This document shows positions 8,846-15,596 of a DNA stretch of 64,000 nucleotides, piece after piece. Both the position numbers and the translations under genes were made by a program. The notes beneath the pieces were generated by a model. That model searched no databases and was not told where the DNA came from. It was given only the letters and a program-made list of their open reading frames with translations. The first letter of the stretch is position 1, and each line of letters opens with the position of its first letter. Where the stretch lies: the NCBI GenBank assembly GCA_945862325.1, contig CAMAXZ010000003.1, positions 142,677 through 206,676 on the forward strand. The letters run 5' to 3'. This DNA is from Klebsiella pneumoniae. Its GTDB lineage: Bacteria; Myxococcota_A; UBA796; SXON01.

Positions 8846-10326
8846 CCCTCCCCCTCCAGCATCCCTTCCAGCTCGCCAAGCAGCTCAAGGATGCGCTGCT
8901 CTTTCACCTGAATCGACCGCACCAACTCCAACGCCGGCCGGTGTTCGTAATCGTCCTTTCGGTTTGGGTTTCGCGCCGTGAGATCCCAGCCGCGCTTCTC
9001 GATGTCGGCTACAGGCACGGTCCAGGCGTTCTCGCCGAGGACCTGGTGCTCCCACTTCGCCAGGAAGTCAGGAATTTGGTTGCCGGAAATGGGCTTCCTT
9101 GTCTGCTTCAAGTCGAACCCGTCGTTAGTGAGTTCGTAGTACCAGACCGTCTCGGTCTTGCGACCATCCATCGGCCTATCGAAGAAAAGCACGTTCGTCT
9201 TCACGCCGGTATACGGCAGGAAGCACCCAGCCGGCAGCGAGAGCACCGTGTGGAGGCGGCACTCACGTACGAGCTTTTCGCGCACCTTCGCATCAGGGCC
9301 ACCGCGGAACAGCACCCCTTCGGGCACGATCACCGCAGCGCGGCCGCCCTTGGCCAAGTTCGCGAGAATGTGCTGGACGAACAGTATCTCCGTAGAGCCG
9401 GAGCGGACCGTGAAGTTGTCCTGGTTGTCCTTTGCCATCTTCCCGCCGTAGGGCGGGTTCGACAGGATCACATGGTACTTGGCCTTCTCCGTGACGTTCG
9501 ACTGGTGAACTTCGAGCGTGTTGGCCAATTCGAGCCCCGCGCCTTCGATGCCATGGAGAAGCATGCTCATGCTGCCGAGCAGGTAGGTCAGCGGCTTGTT
9601 CTCCAGCCCGAAAAAGGTCCCGTTCTGGAACTTCTCCAGATCGGTCGCCGCCATCTGCGGCGTGTGGTTGCGGATGTACTCGGCTGCCTCGACGAGGAAG
9701 CCGCCGGTGCCGAAACAGGGGTCGTAGACACGGTCGCCGAGGCGGGGCCGAACGACCTGGACCATCGCCCGAATGACGTGCCGCTGGGTGTAGAACTCGC
9801 CCGCGTACCCGGCCGAGTCGGAGGCCACGTCCTTGAGGAGCCCCTCGTAGATCTCGGACAGCACGATGATGTCGGTGGTTTCGCGGAAGTCGAGACGATT
9901 GACCTGGTTGATCACCTTCGCCAGACTCGTCCCCGTTCGGCAGTGGTTTCGCACGGTGGCGAAGATGCGGTTGAACTGCTGCCCGACCGAATCGGAGCCA
10001 AGCAGGCGCAACGCCGGCCAGAGCTTGCCGTCGACGAACGGGATCAGGTCGTCCGGCCGGTTTGTCATCTTCGACCAGCTCGACCACCGCAGATCGGCCG
10101 GCAGCCGGTGCCGGTAGGTCTGGTCAGAGAACTCCGCCTCACCCGCGCGCCGTTCCTCCGCCTCGTCGAATGCCTTCAGGAAGAACATCCACGCGAGCTG
10201 CTCGACGTAGTCCCGCGGGTTCACCCCGTCTTGGTTCATCGAGTCGCAGGCGTTCTTGACGGCGTTGCGCACGTCCTGCCGCCGGCTCTCCATCCCCGCG
10301 GAGAGCGGTTGTCCAGATTGTGCCAT
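8842..10326 (-). CDS. hsdM: Type I restriction-modification methyltransferase HsdM
   Basis: The 494-residue N6-adenine methylase has an N-terminal HsdM helical bundle, then EFYTQRHVI before AdoMet motif I DPCFGTGGF (202-210) and catalytic motif NPPY (290-293). It transfers a methyl group from AdoMet to adenine in the sequence chosen by HsdS. The ATG at 10326 follows TAGGAG; the TAG stop of hsdR is itself part of this ribosome-binding site. It is the second gene of the sigma54-driven leftward operon and overlaps hsdS by 4 bases. A second, fused methylase is encoded two genes downstream. Confidence 0.95.
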   Translation of the reverse strand: MAQSGQPLSAGMESRRQDVRNAVKNACDSMNQDGVNPRDYVEQLAWMFFLKAFDEAEERRAGEAEFSDQTYRHRLPADLRWSSWSKMTNRPDDLIPFVDGKLWPALRLLGSDSVGQQFNRIFATVRNHCRTGTSLAKVINQVNRLDFRETTDIIVLSEIYEGLLKDVASDSAGYAGEFYTQRHVIRAMVQVVRPRLGDRVYDPCFGTGGFLVEAAEYIRNHTPQMAATDLEKFQNGTFFGLENKPLTYLLGSMSMLLHGIEGAGLELANTLEVHQSNVTEKAKYHVILSNPPYGGKMAKDNQDNFTVRSGSTEILFVQHILANLAKGGRAAVIVPEGVLFRGGPDAKVREKLVRECRLHTVLSLPAGCFLPYTGVKTNVLFFDRPMDGRKTETVWYYELTNDGFDLKQTRKPISGNQIPDFLAKWEHQVLGENAWTVPVADIEKRGWDLTARNPNRKDDYEHRPALELVRSIQVKEQRILELLGELEGMLEGEG

Positions 10327-10334
10327 GATAACTC

Positions 10335-12734
10335 CTAGGCCGCCATGGCCACGTACAGGTGCTGTTTGACCGCTTCGAGGTCGGCACGCATACGCGGTGC
10401 GCCGCCATAACGGTGGGAGAGAGAGCTGAATCCGCCGAACAGCTCGACGAACTGGGGCGCGCCGTAGGTCTTGGCGTCTTCGAGGTCGTCGATACCAAAG
10501 AGCTCGTAGTGGCCGAGGCACGCGCTCCAAAAGTCGCGTCGTAGCGAGGGCGCGTCGGGCGTAGGGCCGTTGGCGATCTGCGCGGCACGGTCCGCAGCGA
10601 CCGCCAGCCGCTCCGCCTGCTTCTCGGCAGCGACCTGATCCGCACTGAATCCGAGCTGCCCGAGCAGCCACCCGCGGTCCTGCGTCCACAGCCGGTCTGC
10701 GCGGTCCTTGCGCAGCGGCACGGCTGCGAGGTCGAACCCGATCTTGGCGAGGATGTCGACGTCGTCCGCGCCGGCGAGGTCGAGGAAGTGCCTGAAGGCT
10801 TGGAGGTGGATGTCCCGCTCCTTGAGCTGCCCGCAGACCTCCGCGCGCGTCTTTCGGTCGATCCAGAGCGCCAGCAGCTCCTGCACGCTGGTCGGCGAAA
10901 TGCTTCGGATCACCTCCTTCGACTGCTCCCGGTAGTCCCCGAAGGGGATCTTCTGCCCGTCGGCGAGGCACACGAACCGGTCCGTTCGCGACAACGAGAT
11001 CGTGACGCCCGACCCGATGGGCCTGATGACGCTGCCGCCCCCCGTCCCCGCTCCGGTACCGGCCCCCCCAGTTTTCGCGCCGGTCTTTCCCTTGCTGGCC
11101 GGCTTCTGGACGTTTGCGGGGTGCCCGTCGAACTCGGCGTCCTCCAGCATCGACGCCCCGGAGTAGTCGTAGATCGTGAAGTAGCGCTTGTCGATCCCTG
11201 GCTCGTCGCACAGGCGGGTTCCGCGGCCCTTCATCTGCTTGTACAGGATCGCGCTGCGCAAAGGACGCACGAACACGATGTTCTTGACGTCGGGGGCGTC
11301 AAAGCCCGTGGACAACAGGTCGACCGTGACCGCAACGCGCGGGCGAGCGCGCCCGACCTCTGCGAAATTGCGCTCCAACTGGTGCGAGTTTCGCTCCGAG
11401 CGGGTGATCCGGGCGGCGTAGTCCGGATCGCCGGAGACTCGCCGAAGCTCGGCGGCCATCACGGCAGCGTGGTTGTCATCCACGCAGAAGATAATGGTCT
11501 TCTCCTCGTGTAGGTCGAATTTCTTGAGGGTCGCGTAAAGATCCTCGGCGATGAACCTCGTGCGATCCGGCATGCGGATGTCGCGCTCGAAGTTCTCGGT
11601 CTTGTAGATCTTGCCGTCGAGCGTGAACCCGCTGTCGTCCACGTTGGTGACTCGCTGTTCCAGCAGGTAGGGGACGAGATACCCGTCCTCGATCGCCTGC
11701 TTCAGCGAGTAGGTGTAAAGCGGAGCCCCGAAATACTCGTAGGTGTCGCGCCGCTTCTCCACGACGGTCATTTCCCGCGATTCGAGTTCAAGCTCACGCG
11801 GAGTCGCGGTAAGGCCCAGCTGGAAGGCCGAGCCGAAGTGCTCCAGCACACCAAACCAGTCGCCGAACCCCGACCGGTGGCACTCGTCCACGACGACAAG
11901 GTCGAAGAAGTCGGGTGGGAAGTGCTCGAACACCTTCTTCCCGTCCAGTTCCTCGTCAAGGTTCTGGTAGTTGGCGAAGAAGACCTTGCCGACGAGATGG
12001 TTCTTGTTGGCGACCAACTCGGAGTCGACTACAACCCGGTCGTGCCGCGAGAACCCGGAGAAAGCCCGGTACGCCTGCCCCTTGAGGCTGTTGCGGTCCG
12101 TGAGGAACAGCACGCGGTTGTTCTTGAGCGCCCTCCCTTCCATGAGCTTCCAGGCGAGCTGGAAGATGGTGAACGTCTTGCCCGTGCCCGTTGCCATCAG
12201 GAGCATCGCGCGGCGGCGCTCCTGGCTGAAGGCGTAAAGCACCTCGAAGATCGCCATCTCCTGGTAGGGGCGGACGCGCTTGCGGGTGACCTGGTCGATG
12301 TACCAGCCCGCCTCGAACGTCGCGTACCACTCCTGCGGGATCGTGTTCCGGCCCATCCGGTGCAGGATGTCGCCCGGCGTGGGCGGCGCGGTGAGGTGCT
12401 CGTGTTCCTGGGTCTCGTTGTCCGTCAGGATCCACGTCGAGCCGTTGGTCGCCACGGAGAAGCGGATCCCGAGCCGCCGGGCGTACCGGGAGCCTTGCTG
12501 GACACCGTCGGCGGCATCTTCGCCCTCGGCCTTGGCTTCGAGCACGGCGAGGGGCATGTTCCAGAGCCGAAGGACGTAGTCGGCGACGATCTTCTGCGAC
12601 TCGTCGTACATCCGTTCGCCGGTGAGGTTCACCCGCCCTGGCCCGATGACCACCTGCGAGTCGAAAGCCCACTTCGCCAAGGCGAGCGCGGGCTCGATCA
12701 CTTCGCGGCAGGTTGCGGCTTCAAGGCGACTCAT
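10335..12734 (-). CDS. hsdR: Type I restriction endonuclease subunit HsdR
   Basis: The 799-residue motor nuclease has an N-terminal PD-(D/E)xK-type domain (D52; E66-A-K68 in PLAVLEAKAE, then GVQQGSRYA), a Walker A ATGTGKT (181-187), the DECH box (283-286), GLTATPRE and QMKGRGTRL, the canonical SF2 helicase series. It would translocate DNA by ATP hydrolysis and cut unmodified targets. I chose the ATG at 12734 because MSRLEAATCREVIEPAL is the usual HsdR opening and the sigma54 promoter lies about 20 bases upstream; the longer open frame runs back through the regulator gene. It is the first gene of the leftward operon, so inducible restriction is implied. Confidence 0.94.
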   Translation of the reverse strand: MSRLEAATCREVIEPALALAKWAFDSQVVIGPGRVNLTGERMYDESQKIVADYVLRLWNMPLAVLEAKAEGEDAADGVQQGSRYARRLGIRFSVATNGSTWILTDNETQEHEHLTAPPTPGDILHRMGRNTIPQEWYATFEAGWYIDQVTRKRVRPYQEMAIFEVLYAFSQERRRAMLLMATGTGKTFTIFQLAWKLMEGRALKNNRVLFLTDRNSLKGQAYRAFSGFSRHDRVVVDSELVANKNHLVGKVFFANYQNLDEELDGKKVFEHFPPDFFDLVVVDECHRSGFGDWFGVLEHFGSAFQLGLTATPRELELESREMTVVEKRRDTYEYFGAPLYTYSLKQAIEDGYLVPYLLEQRVTNVDDSGFTLDGKIYKTENFERDIRMPDRTRFIAEDLYATLKKFDLHEEKTIIFCVDDNHAAVMAAELRRVSGDPDYAARITRSERNSHQLERNFAEVGRARPRVAVTVDLLSTGFDAPDVKNIVFVRPLRSAILYKQMKGRGTRLCDEPGIDKRYFTIYDYSGASMLEDAEFDGHPANVQKPASKGKTGAKTGGAGTGAGTGGGSVIRPIGSGVTISLSRTDRFVCLADGQKIPFGDYREQSKEVIRSISPTSVQELLALWIDRKTRAEVCGQLKERDIHLQAFRHFLDLAGADDVDILAKIGFDLAAVPLRKDRADRLWTQDRGWLLGQLGFSADQVAAEKQAERLAVAADRAAQIANGPTPDAPSLRRDFWSACLGHYELFGIDDLEDAKTYGAPQFVELFGGFSSLSHRYGGAPRMRADLEAVKQHLYVAMAA

Positions 12735-12764
12735 GAGGGGACGATTCCGGTTGCGGACATTGTA

Positions 12765-12780
12765 AGCAAGGGGCGTGCCA
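12765..12780 (-). promoter_or_regulatory. Sigma54 (-24/-12) promoter of the restriction operon
   Basis: On the minus strand the sequence reads TGGCACGCCCCTTGCT, an exact match to the sigma54 consensus TGGCAC-N5-TTGCW with GG and GC 12 bases apart. Transcription should start near 12754, about 20 bases before hsdR ATG. It abuts the stop codon of the sigma54 activator gene (12781-12783) without a gap. Confidence 0.88.
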
Positions 12781-14292
12781 TCAGGTTTCAACTCCGTAGC
12801 GCTTGAGCCAGCCGGTGAGAGTCTGGTAGCTTCCAAGCCCGAGAAGTTTCGCAGCCTGGGTCTTGTTGCCGCCCGCATCCACCATGGCCCGGGCCACATG
12901 GTGGCGCGCAAGATCCGCAAGGACTTCGCGGATGTCGAAGTCGGGGGACCACGGCGCTGCTGCGGGCCCGGTCTCCGGGTCGAGGCCGGTAGAAAGCAGT
13001 GAATCGCGGATGTCAGCCGTGCTGACCTCGGCCGCGGGCGACCAGATCGCCGCCCGGCGGAGGGTGTTGACGAGTTCCCGGACGTTCCCCGGCCAGCGGT
13101 GGGCCACAAGAATACTTCTTGCGCCCTCGGAGAGCGTCTTGTGTTCGAAGCCAGGTTCTCCACGGTTCTCGTCGTTCACCATGGCCATGCAGTGATCGAG
13201 GAGAAGGCCAAGATCATCGCCACGCTCCCGCAGTGCGGGGAGCTTCAGCACGGCCACGGCCAAGCGGTAGAACAGGTCTTCGCGGAAGCGCCGCTCCCGC
13301 GCGGCCTGGAGAAGATCGATGTTCGTGGCCGCGATGATCCGCACATCAACGTGGATCTCGCGAGTCGAGCCCACCCGGGTGATCTTGCCGTCGTTCAGCG
13401 CCCGAAGGAGCTTGACCTGTGCGGCGGCGGGCAGCTCGCCGAGTTCATCGAGAAACAGCGTGCCCCCGGCAGCTTCCTCGAAGTACCCGGCGCGCGGCCG
13501 GTCGGCACCCGTGAAAGCGCCGCGCTCGTACCCGAAGAGGGTCGACTCCACTAGCGCCTCCGGGATGGCGCCGCAGTTCACCGGGAGGAACGGCTTCCCG
13601 CGCCGGGGGCTCGCCTCGTGGATGGCGCGGGCTAGCAGCTCCTTGCCCGTGCCCGACTCGCCCCCGATGAGCACCGGAATGCTGCGGGCCGCGGCGTGTT
13701 TCGCGCGGGTGACCACCGACGCCATGGCCTCGCAGCCGTAAACGATGTCGCCGAACCGTGCGGTCGCGGGCGGTCCTGCCGCCGCGCGGTCGCGAAGGCG
13801 GGCGTCAGGCCCGGCGAGGAGGTCAGGCAGGAAGGTGCCGGAGATGTCGAAGGGCAGCGACGCTACCTCGACGCCCTTCTGGCGGGAGGATTGGATCAGG
13901 CGAGCGGGGAACCTCGTCTTCCCGAGGATCACCCACACTGCCGCCATCGCTGGGGTGCCGGGGCTCAGGTGAAACGTGAGGCTCGCGTTGCGCGCGCCGT
14001 CGAGCGCCGCGGTCACGGCGGCGCTAGCTGCCTCGTAGATCGGACCGAACGCCGTGGGAGACGGAAGCGCGGCGGGGATCGGCGTCACCTTCTGGGTCCG
14101 CGCGGCCAACCACGTGACATAGGCAGCCGTGCGCTCGTCGCCCCAGTCGGAGAGGAGGTGCACGGCGGTGTAGGGCTCGAATTCGACCGCCTGCCCGATC
14201 GGCCCCATCCCCGCACGCTCGTCGCCGCCAGAGGCGTCGAGGTCGGTCTTGCCGAGCCAGGCGAACAGGAGGTGAGGAGGGGGGCGGGGCAG
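12781..14292 (-). CDS. RtcR-like sigma54 activator with N-terminal CARF-type sensor
   Basis: The C-terminal two thirds are a sigma54 AAA+ activator: Walker A GGESGTGKE, the sigma54-contact loop GAFTGA, Walker B GGTLFLDE, arginine-rich sensor segments and a Fis-type HTH (NKTQAAKLLGLGSYQTL) at the end. The N-terminal ~150 residues resemble the CARF sensor of RtcR: LLFAWLGKTDL, then HLSPGTPAMAAVW and PARLIQSS. The first ATG (14208) would delete the LLFAWLGKTDL strand, which forms the nucleotide pocket edge in CARF folds. I therefore extend to CTG at 14292, preceded by AAGG, giving 503 residues. Ligand candidates are cyclic oligonucleotides or RNA ends. Sigma54 promoters flank the gene on both sides; no rtcA/rtcB genes are nearby. 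Confidence 0.87.
   Translation of the reverse strand: MPRPPPHLLFAWLGKTDLDASGGDERAGMGPIGQAVEFEPYTAVHLLSDWGDERTAAYVTWLAARTQKVTPIPAALPSPTAFGPIYEAASAAVTAALDGARNASLTFHLSPGTPAMAAVWVILGKTRFPARLIQSSRQKGVEVASLPFDISGTFLPDLLAGPDARLRDRAAAGPPATARFGDIVYGCEAMASVVTRAKHAAARSIPVLIGGESGTGKELLARAIHEASPRRGKPFLPVNCGAIPEALVESTLFGYERGAFTGADRPRAGYFEEAAGGTLFLDELGELPAAAQVKLLRALNDGKITRVGSTREIHVDVRIIAATNIDLLQAARERRFREDLFYRLAVAVLKLPALRERGDDLGLLLDHCMAMVNDENRGEPGFEHKTLSEGARSILVAHRWPGNVRELVNTLRRAAIWSPAAEVSTADIRDSLLSTGLDPETGPAAAPWSPDFDIREVLADLARHHVARAMVDAGGNKTQAAKLLGLGSYQTLTGWLKRYGVET
13105..13117 (-). promoter_or_regulatory. Putative enhancer (UAS), restriction-operon side
   Basis: On the minus strand this is AAGTATTCTTGTG, identical to the 13 bases at 14374-14386 on the plus strand. 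It lies within the activator gene, about 330 bases upstream of the restriction promoter and oriented with it. A dyad CAAG...CTTG surrounds it (13107-13121). The identity is seen; a binding role is inferred. Confidence 0.5.
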
Positions 14293-14373
14293 AAGAGACC
14301 TTGTGGAGCGAACGCAGTCCTTATGCCGGGGCGGCGCTCGCCGCAGCGCCCGGGTCGTCTATCCACCCGCAAC

Positions 14374-14386
14374 AAGTATTCTTGTG
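14374..14386 (+). promoter_or_regulatory. Putative enhancer (UAS), CBASS-operon side
   Basis: AAGTATTCTTGTG lies about 125 bases upstream of the CBASS sigma54 promoter, a normal enhancer distance, in the 14293-14505 intergenic region. It contains the dyad CAAG-TATT-CTTG (14373-14384). The motif is AT-rich against the surrounding GC and recurs exactly upstream of the other sigma54 promoter. The rest of this intergenic stretch shows no further clear feature. Confidence 0.52.
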
Positions 14387-14505
14387 CCGAGGAAATTATG
14401 TTGTACCCTCCGTGCGTCGCGATGGTCCTTCGGATGCCCCGATTTCCACTCATAATGCGCCATCATCCTCAATGGCAGCCCTCCGCCGTTTCGATGGGAC
14501 AGCCA

Positions 14506-14521
14506 TGGCACGGCTCTTGCT
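14506..14521 (+). promoter_or_regulatory. Sigma54 (-24/-12) promoter of the CBASS-like operon
   Basis: TGGCACGGCTCTTGCT matches the sigma54 consensus with GG and GC spaced by 12. The expected start of transcription is near 14532, about 70 bases before the ATG at 14603. An in-frame GTG at 14540 would leave almost no leader, which supports the later start for the first gene. Confidence 0.88.
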
Positions 14522-14602
14522 CTAGCCATTCGAAGGAAAGTGCCGGCATACGGCTTGTCGTTCGATGGTGGGCGATTATCCGTGCCCGGAAGGGAGTTTT
14601 GC

Positions 14603-15592
14603 ATGCAGACGGTCTCACAAGCAATGGACGCGTTCATCTCTTCACTCAAGATCGCGTCCTGCGACACAGACAAGGACGGCGAGCGGTGCGGGAAGTGCAC
14701 CCGGTGCGACGCGACACGACAGCGTGATCTGATCCGCGGCCATCTCGAGGCCGCCTTCTCGGTGAACGAGTTCCTCATCTCGGGCTCGTTCAAACGCCAC
14801 ACCGCCATCAGGCCCTTGAACGACATCGACCTCTTCGTCGTCCTCGATCGCGATCGACACAGCGATCTCGCCTCGGCCGCCCCCATCGAGACATTGAAGG
14901 CGGTGCAGGATGTGCTCGACAAGGCCTACCCCACGAAAGAGCACCCGATCCTCCAGGGTCGCTCCGTGAACATCGAGTTCGTCGGCACAGGGCTCGCCTT
15001 CGACGTAGTTCCCGCCTTCGCGGTGTCAGGTGAGCAGTACACCATTCCGGACCGCGACACGAACCGGTGGATCCACACCAACCCCAGGTTGCACGCCGAG
15101 CACAGCACCGAGGCGAACGAGCGCGCCGGGAAAATGGCCAAGCCGCTGGTGAAGGCGCTCAAGCACTGGAATCGACAGCACGACCCGAAGCCGGTGCGCT
15201 CGTTCCACCTCGAGCTGATGGTCTACGACGTCCTGCGCTCGCAGCCCGAGTCCCACGCCAAGGGCATCGCCTATCTGCTCCACCGCCTCGGCGATCGCGT
15301 GTTGACCAGGATGCCCGAGCCGGCCGGGATCGGCCCGGACGTCGACGAGCGGCTGACGGACGGGGAGAGGGCGCGCGCCCGAAAGCTCTTCCTGGACGGC
15401 GCCGCAGCCGCCGACCGCGCCCTGGAGCGCGCGGCAGCGGGGCACCCTGGTGAAGCTCACTTCGTCTGGAGGCAGCTCCTGGGGAGCGAGTACCCCGAGA
15501 AGGGGACGCCGCCCGATAGCAAGGGTTCCGCGCCGTCCATCATCGTCGGCGGTGCCCGTGCGACAGACGCGCCGACCCGTCGGTTCGGCTAG
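14603..15592 (+). CDS. CBASS CD-NTase (cyclic-oligonucleotide synthase)
   Basis: The 329-residue nucleotidyltransferase has the CD-NTase signature GSFKRHTAI (61-69), the metal-binding pair D74-I-D76 and the third carboxylate D134 in LAFDVVPAF, so the active site looks intact. CD-NTases make cyclic di- or trinucleotides on phage infection. The ATG at 14603 has an AGGGAG site 6 bases away; a GTG at 14540 in frame is less likely. Unusual is a four-cysteine cluster near the N-terminus (C20, C29, C32, C35), a possible zinc site. The protein ends in RRFG; a C-terminal glycine suits conjugation by a Cap2-type enzyme, which is the next gene, 4 bases downstream. Confidence 0.92.
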   Translation: MQTVSQAMDAFISSLKIASCDTDKDGERCGKCTRCDATRQRDLIRGHLEAAFSVNEFLISGSFKRHTAIRPLNDIDLFVVLDRDRHSDLASAAPIETLKAVQDVLDKAYPTKEHPILQGRSVNIEFVGTGLAFDVVPAFAVSGEQYTIPDRDTNRWIHTNPRLHAEHSTEANERAGKMAKPLVKALKHWNRQHDPKPVRSFHLELMVYDVLRSQPESHAKGIAYLLHRLGDRVLTRMPEPAGIGPDVDERLTDGERARARKLFLDGAAAADRALERAAAGHPGEAHFVWRQLLGSEYPEKGTPPDSKGSAPSIIVGGARATDAPTRRFG

Positions 15593-15596
15593 GAGC

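Noticed and set aside
1..12734. Operon read as a DISARM or BREX system
   Set aside because: There is a PLD protein and an extra methylase, but no DrmA/DrmB, PglX/PglZ or BrxC-type protein; the first three genes are a regular hsdRMS set.
12781..14292. Activator read as a normal RtcR of the RNA-repair operon
   Set aside because: No rtcA or rtcB gene lies on either side; the adjacent sigma54 promoters drive defence genes.
14540..14602. GTG 14540 as the start of the first CD-NTase
   Set aside because: It would leave about an 8-base leader from the sigma54 start; ATG 14603 has a better AGGGAG site and a typical CD-NTase N-terminus.
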